A DNA stretch of 19,518 nucleotides from JBFKQC01 sp041627895 (lineage in GTDB: Bacteria; Pseudomonadota; Alphaproteobacteria; Rhodobacterales; Rhodobacteraceae). The stretch is from contig JBFKQC010000073.1 of NCBI GenBank assembly GCA_041627895.1, positions 1-19,518 on the forward strand. The letters are read 5' to 3'. How positions within the stretch are numbered: position 1 is the stretch's first letter; every line of letters begins with the position of its first letter. Shown piece after piece: positions 12,329-19,518 of this stretch. The notes beneath the pieces were generated by a model. That model worked only from the letters and a program-made list of their open reading frames with translations, was not told the DNA's origin and made no database searches. The translations under genes and the position numbers were made by a program.

Positions 12329-14293
12329 TCAGTTCGGCTTCTTGCGCTCGTCCAGGTAGTCCTCGGTCGTGCGCACCCGCGGGCGCTCGCCCATGCGGAA
12401 GGGCGAGTTGGCGTCGTGGTACTGCGCCTTGACGCGGCAGTCGTCGCACATCTGGATCAGCCGGGTGTTGTCGCTGTTGGTGTACATCCAGTGCTGGCCC
12501 TCGAGCTTGGCGGCGATCCGCTCGATGGTGGACCTGACGCCAAAGGGCTTGCCGCATTCGATGCATTCGAAAGGCTCTTCCTCGTGCAGCACGCGGTGGC
12601 TCAGCGCCGCCTTCCCGAGATGCAGGCGCGGCGCCAGGGTGATCGCGTCCTCGGGGCAGGCCGAGGCGCAGATGCCGCATTGCAGGCAGGCGGCTTCCTG
12701 GAACCGGACCTGCGGCTTGTCGGGGTTGTCGCCGAGCGCGCCGACCGGGCAGAGCGAGACGCAGGCCAGGCAGAGCGTGCAGGCGTCGGTGTCGATCACC
12801 ACGGCGCCGTAGGGCGCGCCCTCGGGCAGGTCGATCGGCGCCTCGGCGCCGGTCAGCGCGGTGGCGGCCAGGCGCGTGACCTCGCGCCGCCCGCCCAGCG
12901 GCAGGATCGGCTCGGAGACCGGCTCGGGACCCTCGGCGCCGTATAGCGCGGCCTCCAGCGCGTCGGGATCGGCGGGGTCGACCAGGGCGAGCGCCGCCTC
13001 GCCGGCGATGGCGCGCGCCAGCGCCGTCTCGCGCTCGGGCACGGTGCGGTCGGTGCGCGGCGTCAGCAGCACCGCGGCGCGGGCAAAGCCGACGCCGAGC
13101 GCGGCGAGCAGTTCGGCATGGCCCACGCCCTCGACATTCGCGACCTCCACCGGGATCACATCCGCCGGAAGGCCGCGGCCGAACCGGGCCGAAAGCCGGA
13201 TCATATCGGCGCCGTGCCCGGCATCGTGAAACAGCGCCCGCGGCGCGCTGCCGCCGGCCTTGCGATAGGCTTGAACGAGTGTCCGCAAACGATTGAAAAG
13301 AAAACCGACATCCGGATCGTCGTAACTCGCCGCGCCGGACGGGCAGACCGCCGCGCAGGCGCCGCATCCGGCGCAGATCATCGGGTCGATCGCGACGCCG
13401 TCGCCATCGGGCAGGATCGCGCCGGTCGGGCAGACGTCGAGGCACCGCGTGCAGCCCGCCTGCCGCGCCCGGGAATGCGCGCAGATCGCAGCGTCGTAGC
13501 GGACATAGAGCGGCTTTTCGAAGACGCCCTGCAACTCGGCGGCCGCGGCGATGGCGCGTTCGACCGCGGCGGGGTCGCGCGGGTCGGCGCGGACATAGCC
13601 CTCGCGCTTGTCGGGCGCGGGAAAGAGCGGCGCGGCGCCGCGAAGATCGAGGATGATGTCGCAGGCCGATTTCGCGCCGTCCTTCGGCGCGGCAAACCGC
13701 CCGGCACCGCGCCCGCCGGGGCGCAGCGGGGCATAGCCGTCGATCACCACTTCGAACCCGCCGAGCGCCCCGGCGGCCGCGCGCAGCCGGCCCAGCGCCA
13801 GGTCGTAGCGGTCGGTGGGCGCCACGTCGTCGGCGGCGGCGACGATGGCGGTGACCGCCAGCCTCTCGGCCAGCCGGTCCGCCGCGCCGAGCGCCGCCTC
13901 GCCCCCGAGGATCAGCACTGTGCCTTCGGACACCACGTCGCGCACCGGCGTCGCCGGGCGCTCCAGCGCCGCCTCGGCCAGCAGCGCGGCCTGCTTGGCA
14001 TGCGCCGCGCCGTCGGCGGTCCAGCCCGCGCGGTCGCGGATATCGGTGCAGACCAGCCGCCCGGGCGCTTCAACGTCGTCGAACAAGTCCTCGAAAAGAC
14101 GCACCATCTGCCCGCAGGCCACCATGGTCGTGCCGTCCCCGGCAAAGGCCTTCGCGGCCGTGCCGATCTGGTCCGTGCACAGCGCGCGCACCGTCTGAAC
14201 GCTGGCCGCGCCCATCGCCGCCCCGGCGCGTTCGGCGTCCAGCGACATGCTGTCCTCGCAGGTGCAAAGCAGCAAACGGTCGATCCTGGCCAT
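12329..14293 (-). CDS. Multi-cluster 4Fe-4S protein of the formate dehydrogenase locus
   Basis: 654 aa, no signal peptide, so cytoplasmic. Four ferredoxin-type sites are visible: C281-x2-C284-x3-C288-P, which lacks the usual first Cys three residues upstream but has C271; C307/310/313/317; C505/508/511/515; and C536/539/542/546. A C-terminal tail carries two further CxxC pairs (577/580 and 616/619) typical of a metal or cluster site. The N-terminus begins with LLLCTCEDSM, and the middle (about 330-490) is a cluster-free Ala-rich region. Proteins of this build accompany DUF3305, DUF3306 and TorD next to Tat-exported formate dehydrogenases. A role in electron supply or Fe-S insertion during enzyme assembly is likely but unproven. 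Start ATG 14291-14293 has GGGAGGGG upstream. The frame stays open further 5', to 14401, but that would overlap the divergent gene and lacks conservation. Confidence 0.85.
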   Translation of the reverse strand: MARIDRLLLCTCEDSMSLDAERAGAAMGAASVQTVRALCTDQIGTAAKAFAGDGTTMVACGQMVRLFEDLFDDVEAPGRLVCTDIRDRAGWTADGAAHAKQAALLAEAALERPATPVRDVVSEGTVLILGGEAALGAADRLAERLAVTAIVAAADDVAPTDRYDLALGRLRAAAGALGGFEVVIDGYAPLRPGGRGAGRFAAPKDGAKSACDIILDLRGAAPLFPAPDKREGYVRADPRDPAAVERAIAAAAELQGVFEKPLYVRYDAAICAHSRARQAGCTRCLDVCPTGAILPDGDGVAIDPMICAGCGACAAVCPSGAASYDDPDVGFLFNRLRTLVQAYRKAGGSAPRALFHDAGHGADMIRLSARFGRGLPADVIPVEVANVEGVGHAELLAALGVGFARAAVLLTPRTDRTVPERETALARAIAGEAALALVDPADPDALEAALYGAEGPEPVSEPILPLGGRREVTRLAATALTGAEAPIDLPEGAPYGAVVIDTDACTLCLACVSLCPVGALGDNPDKPQVRFQEAACLQCGICASACPEDAITLAPRLHLGKAALSHRVLHEEEPFECIECGKPFGVRSTIERIAAKLEGQHWMYTNSDNTRLIQMCDDCRVKAQYHDANSPFRMGERPRVRTTEDYLDERKKPN

Positions 14294-14333
14294 GGCAACC
14301 CCTCCCAGAGCGGTGCCATTCTGATCGGAAGTT

Positions 14334-14363
14334 TTGACAGGTGCAATCCGTTGGCCGTAGGCT
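14334..14363 (+). promoter_or_regulatory. Putative promoter of the DUF3305-fdhA gene group
   Basis: A perfect TTGACA (14334-14339) lies 18 bases before TAGGCT (14358-14363), a 3/6 match to the -10 consensus. It falls in the 88-base divergent gap between the 4-cluster protein and DUF3305, and would start transcription about 12 bases before the ATG at 14382. The weak -10 suggests an activator or an alternative -10. Confidence 0.35.
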
Positions 14364-14381
14364 GCACGTCGGCGGCAGGAC

Positions 14382-14963
14382 ATGACCACGATGCAGACCA
14401 AGGACGCGAAGACCCGGACGATGCCGCTCGGCGTGGTGCTCGAGCGCCGGCCGGGCGTGACGCGCTGGGTGAAACAGGTCTGGCGGCCGGTCGCCGTGCT
14501 GCCCGGCGCCGCGCCGGCCGACTGGCGGCTGCTGCACGAGGCGGACGGCGTGGCGGAATACCACGCCGCGACGCTGCCGCTGGAACTGCACCGCGCCGAG
14601 GTCGAGGCCTACAAGGTCTCGCTGTCGATGACGCCGCCGGCGGTCTTCGTGGTGCTGCGCGCCGCGGACGACCCGGGCGCGCCGCAGGACGTCTTCGTGC
14701 AGACGGTGACGGCCAGCGCCTACGAGGCGCAGGACTACATGGACAGCGGCGAGGAAATCGTCGAGGCGGTGGCGATGCCCGAGGGTCTGGTGGCCTGGGT
14801 GCGCGACTTCTGCGAGGCGCATTTCCACGAGGAACGCTTCGTCAAGCGCAGGCGCGACAAGGCGCGCGTGGACCTCAGCGAGGACGGGATCGGCGATGCG
14901 CGCATCCGGCAGACGGCGGATGTCTACCGCGCGCCGGGCGCCACCAAGGGGCGGGTGCAATGA
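14382..14963 (+). CDS. DUF3305 domain protein, formate dehydrogenase accessory
   Basis: 193 aa, cytoplasmic. The conserved DUF3305 body runs from MPLGVVLERRPGVTRWVKQV (about 14-33), through RLLHEADGVAEYHAATLPLE and the strand PPAVFVVLR, to MPEGLVAWVRDFCEAHFHEE. The tail (about 150-193) is basic. Function is unknown, but the family is found next to DUF3306, TorD-like chaperones and Tat-exported formate dehydrogenases, so a role in enzyme maturation is inferred. Two ATGs compete: 14382 and 14391. AGGA at 14377-14380 is very close to the first and about 10 bases from the second, so the second may be the true start. The stop overlaps the DUF3306 start (ATGA). Confidence 0.85.
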   Translation: MTTMQTKDAKTRTMPLGVVLERRPGVTRWVKQVWRPVAVLPGAAPADWRLLHEADGVAEYHAATLPLELHRAEVEAYKVSLSMTPPAVFVVLRAADDPGAPQDVFVQTVTASAYEAQDYMDSGEEIVEAVAMPEGLVAWVRDFCEAHFHEERFVKRRRDKARVDLSEDGIGDARIRQTADVYRAPGATKGRVQ

Positions 14964-15562
14964 GCCGCGCCGACGAAGACGGCGTTCTCGGCCGCTGGTC
15001 GCGCCGCAAGCTGGCGGCCAGGGCGCCCGGGCCCGCGGCGGACCCGCCCGCGCCCGCCGAAGCGGACCCGCAGCCGGACGATGCGGCGCTGCCCGAGGCG
15101 GAGCTGCTGGCAAAGCTGGGTCTGCCGGATCCGGACACGCTGAGCGAGGGCGACGATTTCGCCGCCTTCCTGAAGGCCGGGGTGCCGGATGCCCTGCGGC
15201 GCCGGGCGCTGCGGCGGCTCTGGCTGTCGAACCCGGCGCTGGCCAATATCGACGGGCTGGTCGACTATGGCGAGGACTTCACCGACGCCGCCATGGTGCC
15301 CGAGGTGCTGGCCACCGCCTACAAGGTCGGCAAGGGGCTGCTCAGGGACCTCGCCGAAACGCCGGACGCGGCGCCAGAGACCGACGGAATCAATCAGGAA
15401 TCGCCGGCCGTCGCGAACGCCCTGGACGCCTCGGAGGAGGTCGAGGCGGACGACCGCGGCGACAACATCGCGATCGCCTCGCAACCGGCTGAAACCGAAG
15501 AAGAAATCCAGCTTCGCCCACGCCGGATGGCGTTCCGGTACGACGCGGCCGGCGGGAATTAG
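14960..15562 (+). CDS. DUF3306 domain protein, formate dehydrogenase accessory
   Basis: 200 aa. It has the DUF3306 pattern: N-terminal LGRWSRRKLAARA, an acidic/Pro/Ala-rich stretch (about 25-50), then a conserved core with SEGDDFAAFLKAGVPDALRR, RALRRLWLSNPALANIDGL and VDYGEDFTDA. The C-terminal 75 residues are acidic and low-complexity, ending in a short basic patch (LRPRRMAFRYD). It has no cysteines, signal peptide or membrane helix. Function is unknown; the tight ATGA coupling to DUF3305 implies equal amounts and perhaps a complex. A 68-base gap to the first possible TorD start (ATG 15631) holds a weak promoter-like sequence. Confidence 0.85.
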   Translation: MSRADEDGVLGRWSRRKLAARAPGPAADPPAPAEADPQPDDAALPEAELLAKLGLPDPDTLSEGDDFAAFLKAGVPDALRRRALRRLWLSNPALANIDGLVDYGEDFTDAAMVPEVLATAYKVGKGLLRDLAETPDAAPETDGINQESPAVANALDASEEVEADDRGDNIAIASQPAETEEEIQLRPRRMAFRYDAAGGN

Positions 15563-15596
15563 GCAGAAATTGTGATGGCCGGAACGCAGGAAATCA

Positions 15597-15625
15597 TTGC
15601 CTGAAAAATTCCAGCGTCTTAGCCT
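15597..15625 (+). promoter_or_regulatory. Weak promoter-like sequence ahead of the TorD-like gene
   Basis: TTGCCT (15597-15602) and TAGCCT (15620-15625) are 17 bases apart in a locally AT-richer stretch. The -10 match is poor (3/6). If real, transcription would begin near 15632, which would exclude the ATG at 15631 and favour the GTG at 15652 as the TorD start. Confidence 0.2.
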
Positions 15626-15651
15626 GTATCATGAGAGGTGCGGAGACAATT

Positions 15652-16290
15652 GTGAGCCAAGAGGTCCACGCAGCGATTACCGGAACCGGCGCGCTGCCTG
15701 AAGAGGAACGCCTGCGAGCGGACATGTACGCGCTTCTGGCGCGGCTTCTGGCCGGGCCGCCGCGGCAGGACGATCTCGACGCGCTGGCGGGGCTCGGCGG
15801 CGACGGTTCGGACCTCGGCAAGGGCATCACCGCGCTGGCAAAGGTCGCCCGGATCACCAAACCAGAGGCGGCGGAACGCGAGTACAACGCGCTGTTCATC
15901 GGCCTCGGGCGGGGCGAGCTGTTGCCCTATGCCAGCTATTACCTGACCGGATTCCTGAACGAGAAGCCGCTTGCGCTGTTGCGCCGGCACATGGCAAAGC
16001 TGGGGATCGAGCGCTCCGGGGAGGTCAAGGAACCCGAGGATCACATCGCCACGCTGTGCGAGATGATGGCCGGCCTGATCACCGGCGCCTTCGGCAGCGC
16101 GCTGCCGGTCGCCGATCAGGAGGCGTTCTTCAACACCCATGTCGCGACCTGGGCGGGGCATTTCTTTGCCGATCTCGAAGGCGCCGAGGGATCGCTGTTC
16201 TATGCCCCGGTGGGCAAGATCGGACGCGCATTCATGGAGATCGAGATCGAGGCGTTCCGCATGGAAAGCGAGGCCGCCACCAGACATTGA
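15652..16290 (+). CDS. TorD/DmsD-family molybdoenzyme chaperone
   Basis: 212 aa, all-helical NarJ/TorD-type chaperone that binds the Tat signal or apo-form of a molybdoenzyme until the cofactor is loaded. Landmarks are LRADMYALLARLLAGPP (near the N-terminus), REYNALFIGLGRGELLPYAS (the E-Y-x-x-L-F-x-G-x-G-x-G-x-L-x-P-Y-x-S pattern), KEPEDHIATLCEMMAGLI (the EPEDHI signature) and FFADLEGAEGSLFYAPVG. I prefer the GTG at 15652, preceded by CGGAG six bases away, over an in-frame ATG at 15631 that has no ribosome-binding site. The client is almost certainly the fdhA product encoded 348 bases downstream. Confidence 0.9.
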   Translation: MSQEVHAAITGTGALPEEERLRADMYALLARLLAGPPRQDDLDALAGLGGDGSDLGKGITALAKVARITKPEAAEREYNALFIGLGRGELLPYASYYLTGFLNEKPLALLRRHMAKLGIERSGEVKEPEDHIATLCEMMAGLITGAFGSALPVADQEAFFNTHVATWAGHFFADLEGAEGSLFYAPVGKIGRAFMEIEIEAFRMESEAATRH

Positions 16291-16332
16291 CGATATCGAA
16301 AACGACAAATGAACCAAGCAAGGGAGGAGCAA

Positions 16333-16518
16333 TTGGACAAGAAGGAAGCCGGACAGAGCCGGCGCGATTTTCTCAAGCTCGCGGGCACCGCCGCGCCGGC
16401 CGCCGTGGCGGCCGCGGTCGTGGCGCCAAACGCGGCAGAGGCGTCCGAGACGCCGACGAGCCTGGGTCTGCAAAAGACCGAACACGTCAAGAAATACATG
16501 GAAACCGCTCGTTTCTAA
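16333..16518 (+). CDS. Formate dehydrogenase-region Tat-signal microprotein
   Basis: 61-aa protein that is mostly a twin-arginine signal: SRRDFLKLAG, an Ala/Val hydrophobic stretch and a cleavage-like AEA. That leaves only about 24 mature residues ending KTEHVKKYMETARF. This matches the small 'formate dehydrogenase region TAT target' family found beside fdhA genes. I place the start at TTG 16333, which has an excellent AGGGAGGAG at 16321-16329. The in-frame ATG at 16309 lacks a ribosome-binding site and would add eight residues. It could be an exported subunit or a carrier for co-export. It sits between the chaperone and fdhA. The 119 bases up to fdhA contain a small hairpin (aggca 16585-16589, tgcct 16595-16599) and otherwise nothing recognised. 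Confidence 0.85.
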   Translation: MDKKEAGQSRRDFLKLAGTAAPAAVAAAVVAPNAAEASETPTSLGLQKTEHVKKYMETARF

Positions 16519-16637
16519 TCAAGATTCGCCGTTCGCGGAAACCAGCGGGTGACGGTTGCGTGAGGCCCCGATCCTGTCCGCGGAAGGCACGGAATGCCTG
16601 ACTGGGGTCAATTCTGGCCCGAACGGGAGAGAATACG

Positions 16638-19514
16638 ATGCTGAGAAAGAAGTCGACCAGGACGGGCCGCGCGCGCGCCTCGATCCTGACGCAAGCCGCC
16701 GAGGCGAAGATCGACCGCCGGACCTTCCTGCGCGGATCGGGGCTCGCGGTCGGCGGGCTCGCCGCGATCGCGGCGACGACCGGCCGCGTGGGCCGGGCCG
16801 AGGCCCAGGCCGCCAGCCGCGGCAACGTGGAAATTCGCAAATCCGTCTGCACCCACTGCTCGGTCGGCTGCACCGTGCTGGCCGAGGTGCAGAACGGCGT
16901 CTGGATCGGGCAGGAGCCCGGCTGGGACAGCCCGTTCAACCTGGGCGCCCACTGCGCCAAGGGCGCCAGCGTGCGCGAGCACGCCCATGGCGAGCGCCGG
17001 CTGAAATACCCGATGAAGCTGGAAGGCGGCGAGTGGAAGCGCGTCAGCTGGGAGGACGCGATCAACGAGATCGGCGACAGGATGCTGGAGATCCGCGAGT
17101 CCAGCGGACCCGATTCGGTCTACTGGCTCGGCTCGGCGAAACATTCGAACGAGCAGGCATATCTGTTCCGCAAGCTGGCCGCCTACTGGGGCACGAACAA
17201 CGTCGACCACCAGGCGCGGATCTGTCACTCGACCACGGTCGCAGGTGTCGCGAACACCTGGGGCTACGGCGCGATGACCAACAGCTACAACGACATCCAC
17301 AATTCCCGCGCGATCTTCATCATCGGCGGCAACCCGGCCGAGGCGCACCCCGTCTCGCTGCTGCACGTGCTGCGCGCGAAAGAGCAGAACAACGCGCCGC
17401 TCATCGTCTGTGACCCGCGGTTCACCCGCACGGCGGCGCATGCCGACGAATACGTGCGCTTCCGTCCGGGCACCGACGTGGCGCTGATCTGGGGCATCCT
17501 GTGGCACATCTTCGAGAACCAGTGGGAGGATAAGGAATTCATCCGCACCCGGGTCTGGGGGATGGACCAGATCCGCGAAGAGGTCGCGAAATGGACGCCC
17601 GAAGAGGTCGAGCGTGTCACCGGCACGCCGGGCTCGCAGCTGCGCCGCGTGGCCTTCACGCTGGCGAACAACCGCCCCGGCACCGTGATCTGGTGCATGG
17701 GCGGCACGCAGCATACCAACGGCAACAACAACACGCGGGCCTACTGCGTGCTGCAGCTGGCGCTTGGCAACATGGGCGTCTCGGGCGGCGGCACCAACAT
17801 CTTCCGCGGCCATGACAACGTGCAGGGCGCCACCGATCTGGGCGTGCTGTCGCACACGCTGCCGGGCTATTACGGCCTGGCCGCCGGGTCCTGGGCACAC
17901 TGGGCCCGGGTCTGGGGCGAGGATCTCGACTGGCTGAAGGGCCAGTTCGCGACCGTCGGCGACAAGAACCTGATGAACTCCACCGGCATTCCGGTCTCGC
18001 GCTGGATCGACGGCGTCCTGGAGGACAAGGAGAACATCGACCAGCCCGACAACGTGCGTGCCATGGTGTTCTGGGGCCACGCCCCGAACTCGCAGACCCG
18101 CATGGTCGAGATGAAGGACGCGATGGAGAAACTCGATCTCCTGGTGGTGATCGACCCCTATCCGACTGTCTCGGCGGTGCTGCACGACCGCACCGACGGC
18201 GCGTATCTGCTGCCGGCCTCGACCCAGTTCGAGACCTACGGCTCGGTCACCGCGTCGAACCGGTCGCTGCAATGGCGCGAAAAGGTCGTCGATCCGATCT
18301 TCGAATCGAAGCCCGATCAGGAGATCATCGGTCTCTTCGCGCAGAAATTCGGCTGGGCCGACCGGTTCTTCCGCAATATCGCGCTGGAGGCCGACGGCGT
18401 GACGCCGAATGTCGAGGACACGCTGCTCGAGATCAACGCGGGCATGTGGACGATCGGCTATACCGGCCAGTCGCCGGACCGGCTGAAAAGCCACATGGCG
18501 AACCAGCACATGTTCGACAGGACGACGTTGCAGGCGATCGGCGGCCCGAATGACGGCGAGTACTACGGCCTGCCGTGGCCCTGCTGGGGCACGGCCGGTC
18601 TGGGCCATCCCGGCACGCCGAACCTCTACGACATGTCGAAGCCGGTCAGCCAGGGCGGCCTGACCTTCCGCGCGCGTTTCGGCGTCGAGCGGAACGGCCA
18701 GAACCTTCTGGCCGAGGGCGTCTACAGCGCAGGCTCCGAACTGCAGGACGGCTATCCGGAATTCACCATGCAGATGCTGATGGATCTCGGGTGGGACACC
18801 GACCTGACCGACGAGGAGCGCGCCGCCATCGACGCGGTGGCGGGGCCGAACACCAACTGGAAGACCGACCTTTCGGGCGGCATCCAGCGGGTGGCGATCG
18901 CGCATGAATGCGCGCCGTTCGGCAACGCCAAGGCGCGGGCGGTCGTCTGGACCTTCCCGGACCCGGTGCCGTTGCACCGCGAGCCGCTCTATACCCCGCG
19001 GCGCGACCTCGTGGCCGACTACCCGACCTACGAGGACCGGAAGTTCTATCGCCTGCCGACGCTTTACGCCTCGATCCAGAAACAGGACTTCTCCAGGGAC
19101 TACCCGATGATCCTGACTTCGGGGCGGCTCGTCGAGTACGAGGGCGGCGGCGACGAAAGCCGGTCGAACCCGTGGCTGGCCGAACTCCAGCAGGACATGT
19201 TCGTCGAGATCAACCCGCGGGACGCCAACAACCTCGGCCTCCGCGACGGCGAGCAGGTCTGGGTCGAGGGTCCCGAAGGCGGCAAGGTCAAGGTCATGGC
19301 CATGCTGACCAACCGGGTCGGCCAGGGCGTGGCGTTCATGCCGTTCCACTTCGGCGGCCACTTCCAGGGCGAGGATCGAAGGCACAAGTATCCGGCGGGG
19401 GCGGATCCATACGTCCTCGGGGAATCCAGCAACACCGCGCAGACCTACGGTTACGACTCGGTCACCCAGATGCAGGAGACCAAGACCACGCTCTGCAAGA
19501 TCTACGCGGCTTGA
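16638..19514 (+). CDS. fdhA: Formate dehydrogenase catalytic (alpha) subunit, Tat-exported, Cys type
   Basis: 958-aa molybdopterin oxidoreductase that oxidises formate to CO2. An unusually long basic N-region precedes the Tat motif DRRTFLRGSG (R27-R28) and hydrophobic stretch, so the enzyme is periplasmic. One [4Fe-4S] site is formed by C71, C74, C78 and C106 (CTHCSVGC, then CAKGAS with the electron-relay Lys K108). The metal ligand is C196 followed by H197 (QARICHSTTVAGVANTWGYG), a cysteine where E. coli FdnG has selenocysteine. Cofactor-domain motifs include FIIGGNPAEAHPVS, CMGGTQHTNG, GVSGGGTNIFRGHDNVQG and the C-terminal molydopterin dinucleotide-binding domain (about 810-950: LTSGRLVEYEGGGDESRSNP). 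The ATG has GGGAGAG upstream. The stop is four bases before the window end, so the iron-sulfur beta and cytochrome b subunits should follow outside. Confidence 0.95.
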   Translation: MLRKKSTRTGRARASILTQAAEAKIDRRTFLRGSGLAVGGLAAIAATTGRVGRAEAQAASRGNVEIRKSVCTHCSVGCTVLAEVQNGVWIGQEPGWDSPFNLGAHCAKGASVREHAHGERRLKYPMKLEGGEWKRVSWEDAINEIGDRMLEIRESSGPDSVYWLGSAKHSNEQAYLFRKLAAYWGTNNVDHQARICHSTTVAGVANTWGYGAMTNSYNDIHNSRAIFIIGGNPAEAHPVSLLHVLRAKEQNNAPLIVCDPRFTRTAAHADEYVRFRPGTDVALIWGILWHIFENQWEDKEFIRTRVWGMDQIREEVAKWTPEEVERVTGTPGSQLRRVAFTLANNRPGTVIWCMGGTQHTNGNNNTRAYCVLQLALGNMGVSGGGTNIFRGHDNVQGATDLGVLSHTLPGYYGLAAGSWAHWARVWGEDLDWLKGQFATVGDKNLMNSTGIPVSRWIDGVLEDKENIDQPDNVRAMVFWGHAPNSQTRMVEMKDAMEKLDLLVVIDPYPTVSAVLHDRTDGAYLLPASTQFETYGSVTASNRSLQWREKVVDPIFESKPDQEIIGLFAQKFGWADRFFRNIALEADGVTPNVEDTLLEINAGMWTIGYTGQSPDRLKSHMANQHMFDRTTLQAIGGPNDGEYYGLPWPCWGTAGLGHPGTPNLYDMSKPVSQGGLTFRARFGVERNGQNLLAEGVYSAGSELQDGYPEFTMQMLMDLGWDTDLTDEERAAIDAVAGPNTNWKTDLSGGIQRVAIAHECAPFGNAKARAVVWTFPDPVPLHREPLYTPRRDLVADYPTYEDRKFYRLPTLYASIQKQDFSRDYPMILTSGRLVEYEGGGDESRSNPWLAELQQDMFVEINPRDANNLGLRDGEQVWVEGPEGGKVKVMAMLTNRVGQGVAFMPFHFGGHFQGEDRRHKYPAGADPYVLGESSNTAQTYGYDSVTQMQETKTTLCKIYAA

Positions 19515-19518
19515 TCAG

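Noticed and set aside
11364..13445. A 693-codon minus-strand frame spanning the cytochrome and the 4-cluster gene
   Set aside because: It covers parts of two genes in other frames and its Arg/Gly/Pro-rich translation has no family resemblance, unlike the Cys-motif frame at 12329-14293.
14351..14366. Sigma-54-like promoter (TTGGCC ... TGCA) ahead of DUF3305
   Set aside because: The invariant GG and GC are separated by 9 rather than 10 bases, and the TGGCAC half is imperfect; the TTGACA element next to it is a better candidate.
16519..16637. Selenocysteine insertion or riboswitch-like structure before fdhA
   Set aside because: fdhA has a cysteine codon (TGT, 17223-17225) at the metal-ligand position, and only a 5-bp hairpin is visible, too short to support a structured RNA call.
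16608..19385. A 925-codon open frame antisense to fdhA
   Set aside because: It is the mirror of a strongly conserved gene in GC-rich DNA, where antisense frames stay open because of third-position G/C bias. Its translation is Arg/His/Val-rich with no domain.
1..19518. Mobile elements, CRISPR arrays, tRNA/rRNA genes, defence systems
   Set aside because: No repeat arrays, transposase or integrase motifs, structured RNA signatures or nuclease/helicase clusters were seen on either strand.

Overview
The window is GC-rich, has no visible insertion sequence, RNA gene or CRISPR array, and reads like an alphaproteobacterium, most likely a Rhodobacterales (Rhodobacteraceae-type) genome. This placement rests on inference from base composition, start-codon use (ATG, GTG and TTG), the style of the proteins, and gene sets familiar from that group (MurQ/NagB-II/NagA, and a Tat-exported formate dehydrogenase with DUF3305/DUF3306/TorD). 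No marker gene was available to fix the species.

Layout. (1) 1-1824: an Uup-like ABC-F ATPase, followed by a UUCG-looped hairpin. (2) 2020-6150: an amino-sugar salvage locus. A murQ gene on the minus strand, carrying an apparent one-base frameshift near its 5' end, diverges from a plus-strand operon nagR (GntR/UTRA regulator) - nagB-II-type SIS deaminase/isomerase - nagA. The intergenic region holds two mirrored copies of a 20-bp element (AGGTATnnnAAAGGTAnTnT), each pointing toward the gene it precedes, probably the NagR operators. The expected flow is MurNAc-6-P to GlcNAc-6-P (MurQ), then GlcN-6-P (NagA), then Fru-6-P (NagB-II). No kinase or transporter lies in the window. (3) 6206-8800, minus: a P2A-type ATPase with the full set of SERCA-like Ca2+-site residues that can be checked in TM4, TM5 and TM6. 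(4) 8861-11359, minus: a tight four-gene operon DUF6494 - mrp (Fe-S/P-loop carrier) - biotin/lipoate-ligase-like protein - DUF6505-like protein, with 4-bp ATGA overlaps. (5) 11451-12206, plus: an exported c-type cytochrome whose N-terminal part resembles the first strand and helix of a tungstate/molybdate-type solute-binding protein. (6) 12329-19514: a formate dehydrogenase locus. A multi-cluster ferredoxin-like protein (minus) diverges from DUF3305 - DUF3306 - TorD-like chaperone - Tat-signal microprotein - fdhA. The beta and gamma subunits presumably lie just beyond the right edge.

How the parts may work together. fdhA encodes a Tat-exported molybdopterin/[4Fe-4S] enzyme with cysteine, not selenocysteine, as metal ligand. 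TorD, the Tat microprotein, DUF3305/3306 and the 4-cluster protein are its usual genomic companions. Mrp (Fe-S carrier), the ligase-like protein, the two DUFs and the oxyanion-binding-like cytochrome may form a wider formate dehydrogenase biogenesis island; that part is inference from proximity. No defence, phage or conjugative system was found. The most novel-looking items are the mirrored operators, the hybrid cytochrome and the putative biogenesis island.
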